Source: Catenuloplanes niger
Lineage (GTDB): Bacteria; Actinomycetota; Actinomycetes; Mycobacteriales; Micromonosporaceae
Length of the DNA stretch: 64,000 nt
NCBI RefSeq assembly: GCF_031458255.1
Contig: NZ_JAVDYC010000001.1
Location: forward strand, 5,527,001 to 5,591,000
Direction: 5' to 3'
The position numbers were made by a program, and so were the translations under genes. The notes under the pieces are model-generated. The model had not been told where the DNA came from. It searched no databases and saw only the letters and a program-made list of their open reading frames with translations. Within the stretch, counting starts at the first letter, position 1, and each line of letters begins with the position of its first letter. Shown here piece by piece: positions 24,128 to 33,352 of this stretch.

Positions 24128-24769
24128 CTAGGGAATCGTCAGCGTGAGTTTTTGCGCATGGAACGCCTCAGCGTAACGCGTGCGGCACTCTACGCCGCGA
24201 ATGCGCGCGAGTCCGAGAAACACCTCGTCGTCCCACCAGTCGCGGGGGGACTGGGAGGGGAAGTGTTCGTGGAGGAGCGCGACCTTGTGGTGGGCGACGG
24301 CGTCGGGCATGGGGACGTAGACGGTGGGGCGGCCGAGGTCGCCGTCCCACTTGGGGATCTCGTAGTTGAGGACGAGGGCGTCGCGGAACGCGGTGGGGGC
24401 GAGTTCGCCGAGCAGGCGATGGTCCTGGTGGGCGTCGCCGGACCAGGGGGCGACGACCAGGTCGGGGGTGGTGTCGCGGGCGGTGCGCTCGATCTGGGTC
24501 TTGACCGTGTCCCAGTGCGCGGGGAGGCGGCCGTCGGGGAGCGTGCCGAGGTCGAAGGTGAGGTCGGCGCCGGGGAGGAACGCGGCGGCGGCGGCGCGGG
24601 CCTCGGCCTGGCGGGCCGGGGTGCCGGTGGCCAGCACGTAGCGGACCGCGAGGCCGGGGTTCGCGGCGGCGACCTGCAGGAGCAGGCCGCCGGCGGCGAT
24701 CTCGATGTCGTCGGGGTGGGCGCCGAGCGCGACCAGCGAGCGGATGCCGGTGAGCGCGAGCGGGCGCAT
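24128..24769 (-). CDS. PIG-L family (LmbE-like) deacetylase
   Basis: The 213-residue protein shows the zinc site AHPDDIE (residues 17-23) and the downstream HQDH (SGDAHQDHRLLGE), typical of zinc-dependent N-acetylsugar deacetylases such as MshB and PIG-L. ATG 24769 overlaps the stop of the cytidylyltransferase gene (TGATG), so the two are coupled. In this locus it probably deacetylates an N-acetylated sugar nucleotide or repeat-unit sugar (inference). Confidence 0.9.
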   Translation of the reverse strand: MRPLALTGIRSLVALGAHPDDIEIAAGGLLLQVAAANPGLAVRYVLATGTPARQAEARAAAAAFLPGADLTFDLGTLPDGRLPAHWDTVKTQIERTARDTTPDLVVAPWSGDAHQDHRLLGELAPTAFRDALVLNYEIPKWDGDLGRPTVYVPMPDAVAHHKVALLHEHFPSQSPRDWWDDEVFLGLARIRGVECRTRYAEAFHAQKLTLTIP

Positions 24770-25617
24770 CAGCCCGCCACGAGCGACGAGGCCCGGGTGG
24801 GCTGGCCCGGGATGATGAGCTTGCGCGCGACGCCGTTGCGGTTGTCGTCCCAGAGCATCCACGGGCAGTCGCCGCGGGCGAACATCTCCTCCAGTTCGGC
24901 GCGGTCCTTGAACGTGTCCGCGGCGCGCCAGAACCCGTCGTACCGCTGGGCCTGCAGTTTGCCCTGGGGGATCAGCCGGTCGAACGCGTGCGGGACCATG
25001 TCCTCGCCCTCGTGCAGGTACTCGAAGATGTCCGGCTTCATCACGAAGAATCCGCCGTTCTCGTACTGCATCAGGTCGCGGACCTCGCGGACGCGGGTGA
25101 CCAGGCCGTTGTCGCCCATCTCGACCACGTGGTGGGTGGAGACCGGCGGGACCGCGAGCATGCTGACCACGGCGCCGCTGTCGCGGAACGACGCGACGGA
25201 GGTGTCCAGGTCCGAGGCGGTCAGCGTGTCCGCGTAGTTGGCCAGGAAGATCTCCTCGTCCTGGACGTGCTCGCGGACCTTCATCAGCCGCTCGCCGATG
25301 GTGGCGCGCAGGCCGGTGTCGATGAACGTGATGTTCCAGTCGCTGATGTCGGTGGAGAACATCCGGATGTCCCGGCCGCCACCGGTCAGCGTGAAGTCGT
25401 TGGAGATCGTCTCGTCGTACCGGAGGAAGTAGTCCTTGACCGCGGCCGCGCCGTAGCCCAGGCAGAGGATGAAGTCCTTGTGCCCGAAGTGGGCGTAGTA
25501 CCGCATCACGTGCCAGAGCAGGGGGCGGTCGCCGATCAGCTGCATCGGCTTGGGGGCCGAGGCGGCGCCTTCCCGCATGCGCATGCCGAAACCACCGCAG
25601 AAGAGGACGACCTTCAC
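24769..25617 (-). CDS. Glucose-1-phosphate cytidylyltransferase-like nucleotidyltransferase
   Basis: The 282-residue protein has the nucleotidyltransferase P-loop FCGGFGMRMREG and PKPMQLIGDRPLLWHVM, then LANYADTL with the catalytic Asp and GGFFVMKPDIFEYL. The ADTFKDRAELEEMF ending matches RfbF, which makes CDP-glucose from CTP and glucose 1-phosphate. CDP-glucose normally enters the 3,6-dideoxyhexose route, but no CDP-glucose 4,6-dehydratase is visible in the window. It is the middle gene of a minus-strand operon with a methyltransferase upstream and a PIG-L deacetylase downstream. Confidence 0.87.
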   Translation of the reverse strand: MKVVLFCGGFGMRMREGAASAPKPMQLIGDRPLLWHVMRYYAHFGHKDFILCLGYGAAAVKDYFLRYDETISNDFTLTGGGRDIRMFSTDISDWNITFIDTGLRATIGERLMKVREHVQDEEIFLANYADTLTASDLDTSVASFRDSGAVVSMLAVPPVSTHHVVEMGDNGLVTRVREVRDLMQYENGGFFVMKPDIFEYLHEGEDMVPHAFDRLIPQGKLQAQRYDGFWRAADTFKDRAELEEMFARGDCPWMLWDDNRNGVARKLIIPGQPTRASSLVAG

Positions 25618-25656
25618 GCTGTACTGCCTTTCGTTCCGAAGCTCACCGAGAAACCG

Positions 25657-26886
25657 TCAGACCACATCGAGGTGCGGGATCGGGAAGACCAGACGGCCAC
25701 CCCATTCCCGGACGTACGCGAGCTGGTTGCTGATCTCCGTGCGCAGGTTCCACGGCAGTACCAGCACGTAGTCCGGCTTGTCCTGCGCGACGCGCTCCGG
25801 CGCGTGGATCGGGATGTGCGTGCCCGGCAGGAACATGCCCTGCTTGTGCGGGTTCCGGTCGACCGTGTACGCCAGCAGGTCGGACCGGATGCCGGCGTGG
25901 TTGAGCAGCGTGTTGCCCTTGCCCGGCGCGCCGTACCCGACCACGGTCTTGCCCTCGGCCCGCGCGGTCAGCAGGAACTCGACCAGCTCGCGCTTGACCT
26001 GGAAGACCGCCTTCGCGAAGCCCTTGTGGCCCTCGACCGTGTGCAGCCCGGCCTCCGCCTCCGCGTCGAGCACGGACTTGACGTTGGTGGACGGCTCGCC
26101 GGCGGCCGCGGCGTGCCGCGCGTGCACGCGCAGCGAGCCACCGTGGCTGGACAGTTCCTCCACGTCGACCACGGCCAGGCCGGCGGTGGCGAGCGCGCGC
26201 CGCGCGGTCAGCAGCGTCAGGTAGTGGTAGTGCTCGTGGTAGATCGTGTCGAACTGGTTGCGCTCGATCAGCCGCAGCAGGTGCGGGAACTCCAGCGTGA
26301 CCAGGCCCTCCGGCTTGACCAGCGCGGCCAGCCCGGCGCTGAATCCGACCAGGTCCGGGATGTGCGCGTAGACGTTGTTGCCGGCGACCAGGTCGGCCCG
26401 GCCGTACCGCTCGGCCAGCGCGGCGCCGGTGTCGGCACCCAGGAACTCCGATTCGGTACGGATGCCCTTCTCGCGCGCGACCGCGGCGATGTTCGCGGCC
26501 GGCTCGACGCCGAGCACCGGGATGCCGGCCGCGACGAAGTGCTGGAGCAGGTAGCCGTCGTTGCTGGCGACCTCGGTGACCAGGCTGTCCGGGCCGAGGC
26601 CGAGCCGCTCGGTCATCGTCTCGGCGTAGCGGCGGGCGTGCTCGACCCAGGAGGTGGAGTAGGACGAGAAGTACGCGTAGTCGCTGAAGATGTCCTCGCC
26701 CGGCACGTACGCCGGCAGTTGCACCAGAAGGCACTCGGAACAGATCCGCACGTGCAACGGGTAGAAGGACTCCCGCGCGTCGATCTGGTCGGCACGGAGA
26801 AAGCTTTCGCAGAGCGGTGACATGCCCAGATCGACAAACGTCTCGGTGAGTGCGTTTCCACACAGCCGGCACGGGATAGCGTCCAT
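25657..26886 (-). CDS. Zn-ribbon class I SAM methyltransferase (sugar C-methyltransferase type)
   Basis: The 409-residue protein has three parts: an N-terminal zinc ribbon (CRLCGN ... CSECLLVQ), a SAM-binding Rossmann domain with TEVASNDGYLLQHF, and a C-terminal domain with VGYGAPGKGNTLLN. This is the layout of NDP-hexose C-3-methyltransferases such as TylCIII/TcaB9. The likely role is to methylate the nucleotide sugar made in this operon. Start ATG 26886 is preferred (AAGG 8 nt upstream, next to the zinc ribbon) over GTG 26904. It is related in layout to the methyltransferase at 31245-32405. Confidence 0.87.
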   Translation of the reverse strand: MDAIPCRLCGNALTETFVDLGMSPLCESFLRADQIDARESFYPLHVRICSECLLVQLPAYVPGEDIFSDYAYFSSYSTSWVEHARRYAETMTERLGLGPDSLVTEVASNDGYLLQHFVAAGIPVLGVEPAANIAAVAREKGIRTESEFLGADTGAALAERYGRADLVAGNNVYAHIPDLVGFSAGLAALVKPEGLVTLEFPHLLRLIERNQFDTIYHEHYHYLTLLTARRALATAGLAVVDVEELSSHGGSLRVHARHAAAAGEPSTNVKSVLDAEAEAGLHTVEGHKGFAKAVFQVKRELVEFLLTARAEGKTVVGYGAPGKGNTLLNHAGIRSDLLAYTVDRNPHKQGMFLPGTHIPIHAPERVAQDKPDYVLVLPWNLRTEISNQLAYVREWGGRLVFPIPHLDVV

Positions 26887-27245
26887 AACTCCCACCTTGA
26901 TCACGGCCAGGACCCGGCAACGGTAATTAGCGGTACCAGGGCATGCGAACCGGAAGTAAGAAATCCGTCACTCAGGCCTGTGACCTGCAGTGTTCGGTCG
27001 CAAGTGTGCCACGCGACGGTCGCGGGAAATGGAGAAGATCACCGAAACGTCACCGGATTGCCACAACGTCCTTTTCGGCGCAATTGTCGAGGGTTGCCAA
27101 AGACCCGGAATCGCGGTCAGACTCCTTTGACGAGCGCTCTGGCAGCAAGGCACCACAGCCCGTGCGCATATCGGGAGTCCGGGGAATTTAAATATTCATA
27201 CGATTCTCCGGCCGATCGAATCCTCGCCCGCCTCGAGAGGACCCC
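26887..27245. promoter_or_regulatory. Divergent intergenic region, AT-richer than its surroundings
   Basis: No credible gene lies in these 359 bp between the methyltransferase and the Wzz-like gene. It contains the most AT-rich tract of the locus (GGAATTTAAATATTCATACG, 27181-27200), a candidate promoter core or nucleoid-protein site for the plus-strand operon. No clear operator was seen. Confidence 0.45.
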
Positions 27246-28724
27246 ATGGATTTCGCGGATGTCGCCAAGCTGCTGTGGCGACGCTGGTATCTGACCGCGC
27301 CGCTGTTGCTGCTGACAGTGATCGCCATGGTCTGGATGGCGCTCGTGGTGAAGCCGGACTACAAGGCGATCGGCAACGTGACGCTGATCCCGCCGACTGT
27401 CTCCACCCAGGCGGCGATCGGTACGACCCAGGAGGTCAACCCCTGGGAGCCGTCCGCGCTGGCCGAGGCGACGCTGATCCGGCTGCAGAGCAAGGCGCTG
27501 GCCGACTCGCTGGCCGCGCAGGGATTCCAGGGCGAGTGGACCGTCACCACGCTGGACACGAACGCGCCGATCATCTCGATCGAGGTGGTCTCGCCGACCG
27601 AGCGGCAGGCCCGGGACGCGCTGTCCGCGCTGATCACGGTGGTACGGGAGGAGGTCGCCACCAAGCAGGAGGCCTACCGGCTGCAGGACGGCGAGAAGAT
27701 CACCACGCTGCCGCTGGAGAACTCGGACAGCGTCGAGAAGGTCACCACGAAGCTCAAGCGGGCGCTGGTGGTGGTGTTCGGCGTCGGCCTGATCCTGACC
27801 ATCGGCGTGGCCGTCTCGGTCGACGCGGTGCTCCGCCGCCGGGCCCGCCGCCAGGTCGAGGGCGCGGCCGCGATCCCCGCACCGGTGCCGGTGCTCATCC
27901 CGCCGCGCCCGGTCGCGCCGGTCGCGCCGGTCACCCCGGTGATGCCGGCCTCCGCGGCGGACATCTCCAGCACGCAGCGGATCGCGCCGGTCGTGGTCGC
28001 CGGCCCGGCCACCCCGATCGTCAAGGTGACGTCCGCGGCGCCCGGGAAGAAGGGGAGCGGCGCGGTCTACGGCCAGCGCCGGCCGGCCGAGGCCGGACCC
28101 ACGCCGACCGCACCGGCCACCCCGGGCCGGGGCGACGGCACCATGCCGGTTCGAAACGGCGCCACCGCACCGGGCAGCAGCACACCGGGCGGCACCGCAC
28201 CAGGCGGCACGGCACGAACCGGCACCACGCCGTCCAGCGGCACGCCGTCCAGCGGCACGCCGTCCAGCGGCACGCCGAACAACGGCGCATCCAGCAACGG
28301 CACGCCGAGCAGCGGTGTTTCCAACAACGGCGCGTCGGCCACCGCCACGCCGGCCGCCGGCGCCACGCCGGCCTACAGCCCGCCGATGCGGAAGCCGGCG
28401 CTCCCCGCGATGCCCGCTGTGCAGATCAACCTGACGAAGAAGACCACCGAGAAGCCCGCCGGAACCGCGGGTGGAACCGCCGCCGGGAACCCCACCGCCG
28501 GGAACCCCGCCGCTGGAAGCGCCTCTGGCGGCACCACCGGCACCACCGGCACCACCGGTAGCACCGGTGGCACGGCCGCGCCGGACGCGAAGCCCGCGCA
28601 CGAGGCCACCAGGCCCGCCGACAAGCCGCGCCCGATGCCCGAGGACGCCACGATCGTGCTGCCGCTCTCCAACGCCGCGTGGTCCCGTCCGGCGGCCGAG
28701 CCGACCGAGGCCACGAAGCCTTGA
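27246..28724 (+). CDS. Wzz/YveK-like chain-length determinant with long low-complexity tail
   Basis: The 492-residue protein has a membrane helix near 15-35 (WYLTAPLLLLTVIAMVWMALVV), an extracytoplasmic Wzz domain (about 36-170), and a second helix near 178-198 (ALVVVFGVGLILTIGVAVSV). This is the usual polysaccharide co-polymerase topology. Residues 200-492 form a cytoplasmic tail rich in Pro, Ala, Gly, Ser and Thr, with SSGTPSSGTPSSGTPNNG and TTGTTGTTGSTGG repeats. There is no Walker A or Tyr cluster, so it is not a fused BY-kinase. ATG 27246 follows GAGAGGA. It is coupled to the next gene by a TTGA overlap. Confidence 0.82.
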   Translation: MDFADVAKLLWRRWYLTAPLLLLTVIAMVWMALVVKPDYKAIGNVTLIPPTVSTQAAIGTTQEVNPWEPSALAEATLIRLQSKALADSLAAQGFQGEWTVTTLDTNAPIISIEVVSPTERQARDALSALITVVREEVATKQEAYRLQDGEKITTLPLENSDSVEKVTTKLKRALVVVFGVGLILTIGVAVSVDAVLRRRARRQVEGAAAIPAPVPVLIPPRPVAPVAPVTPVMPASAADISSTQRIAPVVVAGPATPIVKVTSAAPGKKGSGAVYGQRRPAEAGPTPTAPATPGRGDGTMPVRNGATAPGSSTPGGTAPGGTARTGTTPSSGTPSSGTPSSGTPNNGASSNGTPSSGVSNNGASATATPAAGATPAYSPPMRKPALPAMPAVQINLTKKTTEKPAGTAGGTAAGNPTAGNPAAGSASGGTTGTTGTTGSTGGTAAPDAKPAHEATRPADKPRPMPEDATIVLPLSNAAWSRPAAEPTEATKP

Positions 28725-30124
28725 GCAGCCCTCCGGCCACGCTCCACCACCCGGTCGACCTCGAGCCGTCGCTGCTCGAGGACGTCGGCACGGTCGGCTC
28801 GACCTACACCACCCGCGGTCGCCGGCACCTGCTCGACGGCGCCGCCCTGCTCAGCCTGCTCGTGATGCTGAACCTGCTGCTCCCGCAGGACCTGGTCGTC
28901 CAGCAGCTCAGCTCGCTCGGCCGTCCCGCGCTGCTGCTCGGCATGGTGTTCTTCTTCGGCTGGCTGGTCTCCAAGCTGCACCCGCGGCTCGCGCTGCGCG
29001 GCCCGCAGCCGGTCCGGTGGGCCGCGATCTTCTACCTCGCCGCCGTGCTGTCCGCGTACGCGGCCGGCTACCTGCGCGGCCTGCCGTCGCTGGAGGCGAA
29101 CGCGGCGGACCGGGCGATCATCGGCACCGCCGCGTTCCTCGGCGTGCTGCTGGTCTGCGCGGACGGCGTCTCGAACCGGGACCGGCTGGACAGCCTGCTG
29201 AAGATCTCGGTCTGGTGCGGCATGGTGATGGCGGCCATCGGGCTGCTGCAGGCCGGTCTCGCGGTCGACGTCACGAAGTACATCAAGGTCCCCGGCCTGG
29301 TCCTGCACCACGGCGAGGAGCTGGGCTTCATGTCCCGCGGCGACGGCTTCTTCCGGGTGGCGAGCACGGCGCAGCACTACATCGAGTTCAGCACCGTGAT
29401 GGCGATCCTGCTGCCGTTCGCGGTGCACTACGCGATGTTCGGCATCCGGAAGGTCGTCCGGCAGTGGGCGGTCGTGGCCGGCGTGCTGATGGGCGCGGCG
29501 ATCCCGATGACGCTGTCCCGGACCGGCATCGTCGCGCTGGTGGTCGGCGCGCTGGCGATGCTGCCGGCCTGGAGCTGGCGGGTGCGGATCAACCTGGCCG
29601 GGCTCGGCGTCCTGCTCGGCGGCGCGCTGATGGCGGTCAAACCGGGCCTGATCGGCACGATCGTGTCGATGTTCACCGGCGCGCCGGACGATCCGAGCAT
29701 CACCGGCCGGACCGACGACTACGCGATCATCTTCCAGTACTTCGCGGAGCGCCCGTTCTTCGGCCGCGGGCCGGGCACGTTCATCCCGACGATCTACTTC
29801 TTCGTCGACAACGAGTGGCTTCAGCACCTGGTCACCATGGGGGTGCTGGGCGTGGCCGGGCTGGCGGGGCTGCACCTGACCGCGCTGACGCTGGGCGTCC
29901 TGGCCTACCGGCGGGCGACCCGGCCCGAGGACCGGCACCTGGCGGCGTGCCTGATCGCGGTGCAGCTGATCGCGGTGACCGTGGCGGCCACGTTCGATTC
30001 GCTGGGCTTCACCACGTACAGCACGATGCTGGCGCTGATGACCGGCGCGACCGGCGCGGTGTGGCGTCTCACACACCCGGCCCGAATGGTCCGAAGCTCC
30101 GCGCCCCGGCTGACGAACGACTGA
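28721..30124 (+). CDS. O-antigen ligase/Wzy-type polymerase family membrane protein
   Basis: The 467-residue protein has a 40-residue cytoplasmic N-terminus and about ten to twelve membrane helices. A large loop (GFFRVASTAQHYIEFSTVM) and the segment ITGRTDDYAIIFQYFAERPFFGRGPGTF match the Wzy_C/O-antigen ligase signature with conserved Arg, Gly and His. TTG 28721 overlaps the upstream stop (TTGA), and the protein begins MSSPPATLHHPVDLEP. It probably polymerises or ligates the flipped repeat unit outside the membrane together with the Wzz-like protein. Confidence 0.85.
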   Translation: MSSPPATLHHPVDLEPSLLEDVGTVGSTYTTRGRRHLLDGAALLSLLVMLNLLLPQDLVVQQLSSLGRPALLLGMVFFFGWLVSKLHPRLALRGPQPVRWAAIFYLAAVLSAYAAGYLRGLPSLEANAADRAIIGTAAFLGVLLVCADGVSNRDRLDSLLKISVWCGMVMAAIGLLQAGLAVDVTKYIKVPGLVLHHGEELGFMSRGDGFFRVASTAQHYIEFSTVMAILLPFAVHYAMFGIRKVVRQWAVVAGVLMGAAIPMTLSRTGIVALVVGALAMLPAWSWRVRINLAGLGVLLGGALMAVKPGLIGTIVSMFTGAPDDPSITGRTDDYAIIFQYFAERPFFGRGPGTFIPTIYFFVDNEWLQHLVTMGVLGVAGLAGLHLTALTLGVLAYRRATRPEDRHLAACLIAVQLIAVTVAATFDSLGFTTYSTMLALMTGATGAVWRLTHPARMVRSSAPRLTND

Positions 30125-30129
30125 TATTC

Positions 30130-30143
30130 GCTCAACGTTGAGC
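30130..30143. promoter_or_regulatory. Perfect 14-bp palindrome upstream of the sugar operon
   Basis: GCTCAACGTTGAGC lies in the 89-bp gap before the epimerase gene. Eleven of its bases recur at 17985-17995 in the left divergent promoter region, making it a candidate operator shared by the polysaccharide operons. Confidence 0.45.
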
Positions 30144-30213
30144 CGATGAGAAATCCTCGTTTTCGCAGCTAGCGTGTCTGCGGAAGCTCTACGACGACAC
30201 CTTGGAGTTCAGC

Positions 30214-31248
30214 ATGCGCGTCCTCGTCACCGGACACGAGGGGTACCTGGGTAGCGTGCTCGTCCCTCGGCTGGTCGCGGCCGGCCACGAGGTCGTCGGC
30301 CTGGACGTCGGGCTCTTCGCGGACTGCCTGATCGGCCCGGCGCCGGTCGAGGTCCCGGCGATCCGCACCGACCTGCGCGACGTCACCGCGGACCAGCTGC
30401 GAGACGCGCGGATCGAGGCGGTCGTGCACCTGGCCGCGATCTGCAACGACCCGATCGGCAACCTGAACCCGGACCTCACCTACGAGGTGAACCACCGGTC
30501 CACGCTGCGCCTGGCGCGCGCGGCCAAGGAGGCCGGCGCGACGCGCTTCCTGTTCTCCTCCTCGTGCAGCCTCTACGGCAAGGGCGAGGACGACGCGCCG
30601 CTGGACGAGACCGCGGGCTTCAACCCGGTCACCCCGTACGGCGAGTCGAAGTACCTCTCCGAGCAGGGGCTGCTGGAGCTGGCCGACGACGACTTCTCCC
30701 CGACGTTCCTGCGCAACGCCACCGCGTACGGCTTCTCCCCGCGCCTGCGCGGCGACCTGGTCGTCAACGACCTGGTCGGGCACGCGCTGCACACCGGCCA
30801 GGTCCGGCTGCAGAGCGACGGCACCGCGTGGCGCCCGCTGGTGCACGCGGACGACATCGCGGCCGCGTTCGAGGCGCTGCTGTCCGTCGACCGCACCCGG
30901 ATCCACGCCAAGGCCTACAACATCGGCCGTACGTCGGAGAACTACCTGATCCGGGACGTGGCGAACCTGGTGCGGGACCTGGTCGGCGGCACCGTCACGT
31001 TCGCCGAGGGCGCCGGCACCGACCTGCGCAACTACCGGGTCACCTGCGACCTGGTCGCGGCGGAGGTGCCGGAGTTCGCGCCGCAGTGGACGGTCGCGAA
31101 GGGCATCGAGCAGCTCGTCGAGGCGTACCGCCGGCACGGTCTGGCCCTCGAGGACCTGATGGGCGCGCGACACCAGCGGCTCAAGCACATCAACGCGCTG
31201 ACCGCGGCCGGCCGGCTGGACGGCGAGCTGCGCTGGGTGGCCGCGTGA
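30214..31248 (+). CDS. NAD-dependent sugar epimerase/dehydratase (extended SDR)
   Basis: The 344-residue protein has the nucleotide site VTGHEGYLGS (5-14), VHLAAICNDP, the catalytic SSSCSLYG with Ser, and the Tyr/Lys pair in TPYGESK. It is an extended SDR acting on a nucleotide sugar; the exact reaction (4-epimerase, dehydratase or reductase) cannot be set from sequence alone. ATG 30214 is preferred over the in-frame TTG 30202 because TTGGAG lies just upstream. It begins a tightly overlapped run of four genes (epimerase, methyltransferase, GT2, aminotransferase). Confidence 0.88.
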   Translation: MRVLVTGHEGYLGSVLVPRLVAAGHEVVGLDVGLFADCLIGPAPVEVPAIRTDLRDVTADQLRDARIEAVVHLAAICNDPIGNLNPDLTYEVNHRSTLRLARAAKEAGATRFLFSSSCSLYGKGEDDAPLDETAGFNPVTPYGESKYLSEQGLLELADDDFSPTFLRNATAYGFSPRLRGDLVVNDLVGHALHTGQVRLQSDGTAWRPLVHADDIAAAFEALLSVDRTRIHAKAYNIGRTSENYLIRDVANLVRDLVGGTVTFAEGAGTDLRNYRVTCDLVAAEVPEFAPQWTVAKGIEQLVEAYRRHGLALEDLMGARHQRLKHINALTAAGRLDGELRWVAA

Positions 31249-32405
31249 GAACCTGTGACGCCTGCGGCGCGGCGGAACTGGCCGTCTTCGGCGACCTCGG
31301 CGAGATCCCGGTGCTGTGCGGCGTGCACTGGGCCGACCCGGACGAGGCGGCGAACAGCCCGGTCGGGCAGATGACGCTCGCGGCCTGCCCGCGGTGCGGC
31401 TACGTCCGGAACGTGGCGTTCGACCCCGCGGCGCTGGTCTACGACACGACGATGGACACCAACCTGCACCACTCGCCGGCGTTCCAGAAGTTCTCCGCGG
31501 ACCTGTGCGAACGCCTCACCCAGCGGTACGACCTGCGCGGCAAGCGGATCCTGGACGTGGGCTGCGGGCAGGGCGAGTTCCTCCGGGAGCTGTGCCACGT
31601 GAGCGGCGCGACCGGGCACGGGTACGACGCGATGTACGCCGGCGCCGAGGGCCCGGACCCGTCGGGCGCGGTGTTCCACAGCGGATACGCGCCGCGCGGT
31701 GCCGCGCTGCCGGAGTTCGACCTGTTCACCACGCGGCACTGGTTCGAGCACGTCGACGACCCGTACGAGTTCCTGCTCGACCTCCGTGAGCGCGCCGGGG
31801 ACCGGGTCGTGCACGGGTACATCGAGGTGCCGGACGCGGGCTACGACCTGTCCACCGCCGGATGGGAGGTCATCTACCCGCACGTCTCCTACTTCGACGC
31901 GTACGCGCTGACCACGATCGCGGAACGGGCCGGCTGGACCGTCGAGGACTCCGGCACGTTCTTCCACGGCATGTTCCGCTACCTCGAACTCTCCGCCAAC
32001 AGGACCCCGTCCGGGGGTACGGCGGCGAAGGTCGAGGACCGCGACCGTACCCTCGCCGCGGTGTCCGGTTTCGCCCGCCGGCACCACGACGAGCGGGACC
32101 GCTGGGAGCAGCGGATCGCCACGCTGGTGGCCGAGGGCGCGAACCCGGTGATGTGGGGTGCCGGCTCGCGCGGCGTGCAGTTCCTGACGCTCGCGGACCG
32201 CACCCGGCAGCTCGCGGCCGTGGTCGACGTGAACCCGCGCAAGTGGGGCCGCTACCTGCCGGTCACCGCGCACCGGGTCGAGACGCCGGACGTGCTCACG
32301 TCGCTCCGGCCGACAGCCGTGATCATCACGAACCCGGCCTACCGGACCGAGATCGCCGCCGCGCTGGCCGCGCTCGGCGTGGACGCGGAGCTGCTGATCG
32401 CATGA
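31245..32405 (+). CDS. Zn-ribbon class I SAM methyltransferase
   Basis: The 386-residue protein has N-terminal Cys pairs CDAC and CPRC (zinc ribbon), a SAM site ILDVGCGQGEFLREL, TTRHWFEHVDDP, and a C-terminal domain with VMWGAGSRGVQFL, which can bind the sugar nucleotide. The layout is like that of the C-methyltransferase at 25657-26886, so two related enzymes may methylate two sugars or two positions. GTG 31245 overlaps the epimerase stop (GTGA); the stop overlaps the ATG of the next gene (ATGA). Confidence 0.85.
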   Translation: MRTCDACGAAELAVFGDLGEIPVLCGVHWADPDEAANSPVGQMTLAACPRCGYVRNVAFDPAALVYDTTMDTNLHHSPAFQKFSADLCERLTQRYDLRGKRILDVGCGQGEFLRELCHVSGATGHGYDAMYAGAEGPDPSGAVFHSGYAPRGAALPEFDLFTTRHWFEHVDDPYEFLLDLRERAGDRVVHGYIEVPDAGYDLSTAGWEVIYPHVSYFDAYALTTIAERAGWTVEDSGTFFHGMFRYLELSANRTPSGGTAAKVEDRDRTLAAVSGFARRHHDERDRWEQRIATLVAEGANPVMWGAGSRGVQFLTLADRTRQLAAVVDVNPRKWGRYLPVTAHRVETPDVLTSLRPTAVIITNPAYRTEIAAALAALGVDAELLIA

Positions 32406-33352
32406 GGGTCACGCTGGGGGTCACCGCGTACAACGTGGAGCGCTACCTGCCGCTCGCGTTCGAGTCCGTGCTGGCCCAGGACTTCACCGACTTCGAGGTC
32501 GTCGTCTGCGACAACCGGTCGACGGACCGGACCTGGGAGATCTGCCAGGAGTACGCCGCGCGGGACCCCCGGTTCCGGATCTACCGCAACGACGAGAACC
32601 TGGGCGAGGCCGGCAACTTCGCCCGGGTCGTGTCGCTGGCCCGCGGCGAGTACTTCCGGCTCACCGCGCACGACGACCTGATGGCCCCGTCGCTGCTCCG
32701 CGAGTGCGTGGCCGTGCTCGACGCGGACCCCGGCGTGGTGTGCGCGTACCCGCAGACCGTGATCATCGACGCGGACGGCAACCGGGTCAGCGACTGGGAC
32801 GACCGGCTCGACCTGACCGACCCGAACCCGGTGCGGCGGCTCGCCCACTTCGCGCAACGCTGGTCGCTGCTCAACGAGCTGTTCGGCGTGATCCGGACCG
32901 ACGCGCTGCGGGACACCCGGCTGCTCGGCCAGTACCTGTCCAGCGACGCCCGGATCGTCGCGGAACTGGTCCTGCGGGGGCGCTTCCAGGCCGTACCGTC
33001 GCGGTTGTTCTATCGCCGGATGCATCCGGCCATGACGTTCGGTGGGGACCGCACCGACGTGCTGGCCCACCACGAGCCACGCCTGGCGATGAAGGCGCGC
33101 AAGGCCGCCCGGCGCGCCCGGCCCGGCGCCGACCACCAGGTGCTGATCGCGGACGTGATGCGCACGTTCCTGGCCACGGCCGACCAGCCGCTGGCCACCC
33201 GGCTGTCGAGCGCGGCCACGTTCGGCGCGGTCGCGCAGTCCCGGCGCGCCCGCATCCGGCTCGGCAAGCTCCGCCGCCGGGTCACCGGAGCCGCGCTGGA
33301 GAAGCCGCCGTGGGAGAACCCGGACGGGTCGCTGAAGAAGGAGTCGCAATGA
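32402..33352 (+). CDS. GT2-family glycosyltransferase
   Basis: The 316-residue GT-A enzyme has VTLGVTAYNVERYLPLAFESV, VVVCDNRSTDRTWE, and the acidic metal site TAHDDLMAP, followed by a basic C-terminal region (MKARKAARRARPG) suited to membrane contact. It sits in the middle of the coupled operon, sharing 4 bp with each neighbour, which implies stoichiometric expression with the sugar-modifying enzymes. Confidence 0.9.
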   Translation: MRVTLGVTAYNVERYLPLAFESVLAQDFTDFEVVVCDNRSTDRTWEICQEYAARDPRFRIYRNDENLGEAGNFARVVSLARGEYFRLTAHDDLMAPSLLRECVAVLDADPGVVCAYPQTVIIDADGNRVSDWDDRLDLTDPNPVRRLAHFAQRWSLLNELFGVIRTDALRDTRLLGQYLSSDARIVAELVLRGRFQAVPSRLFYRRMHPAMTFGGDRTDVLAHHEPRLAMKARKAARRARPGADHQVLIADVMRTFLATADQPLATRLSSAATFGAVAQSRRARIRLGKLRRRVTGAALEKPPWENPDGSLKKESQ

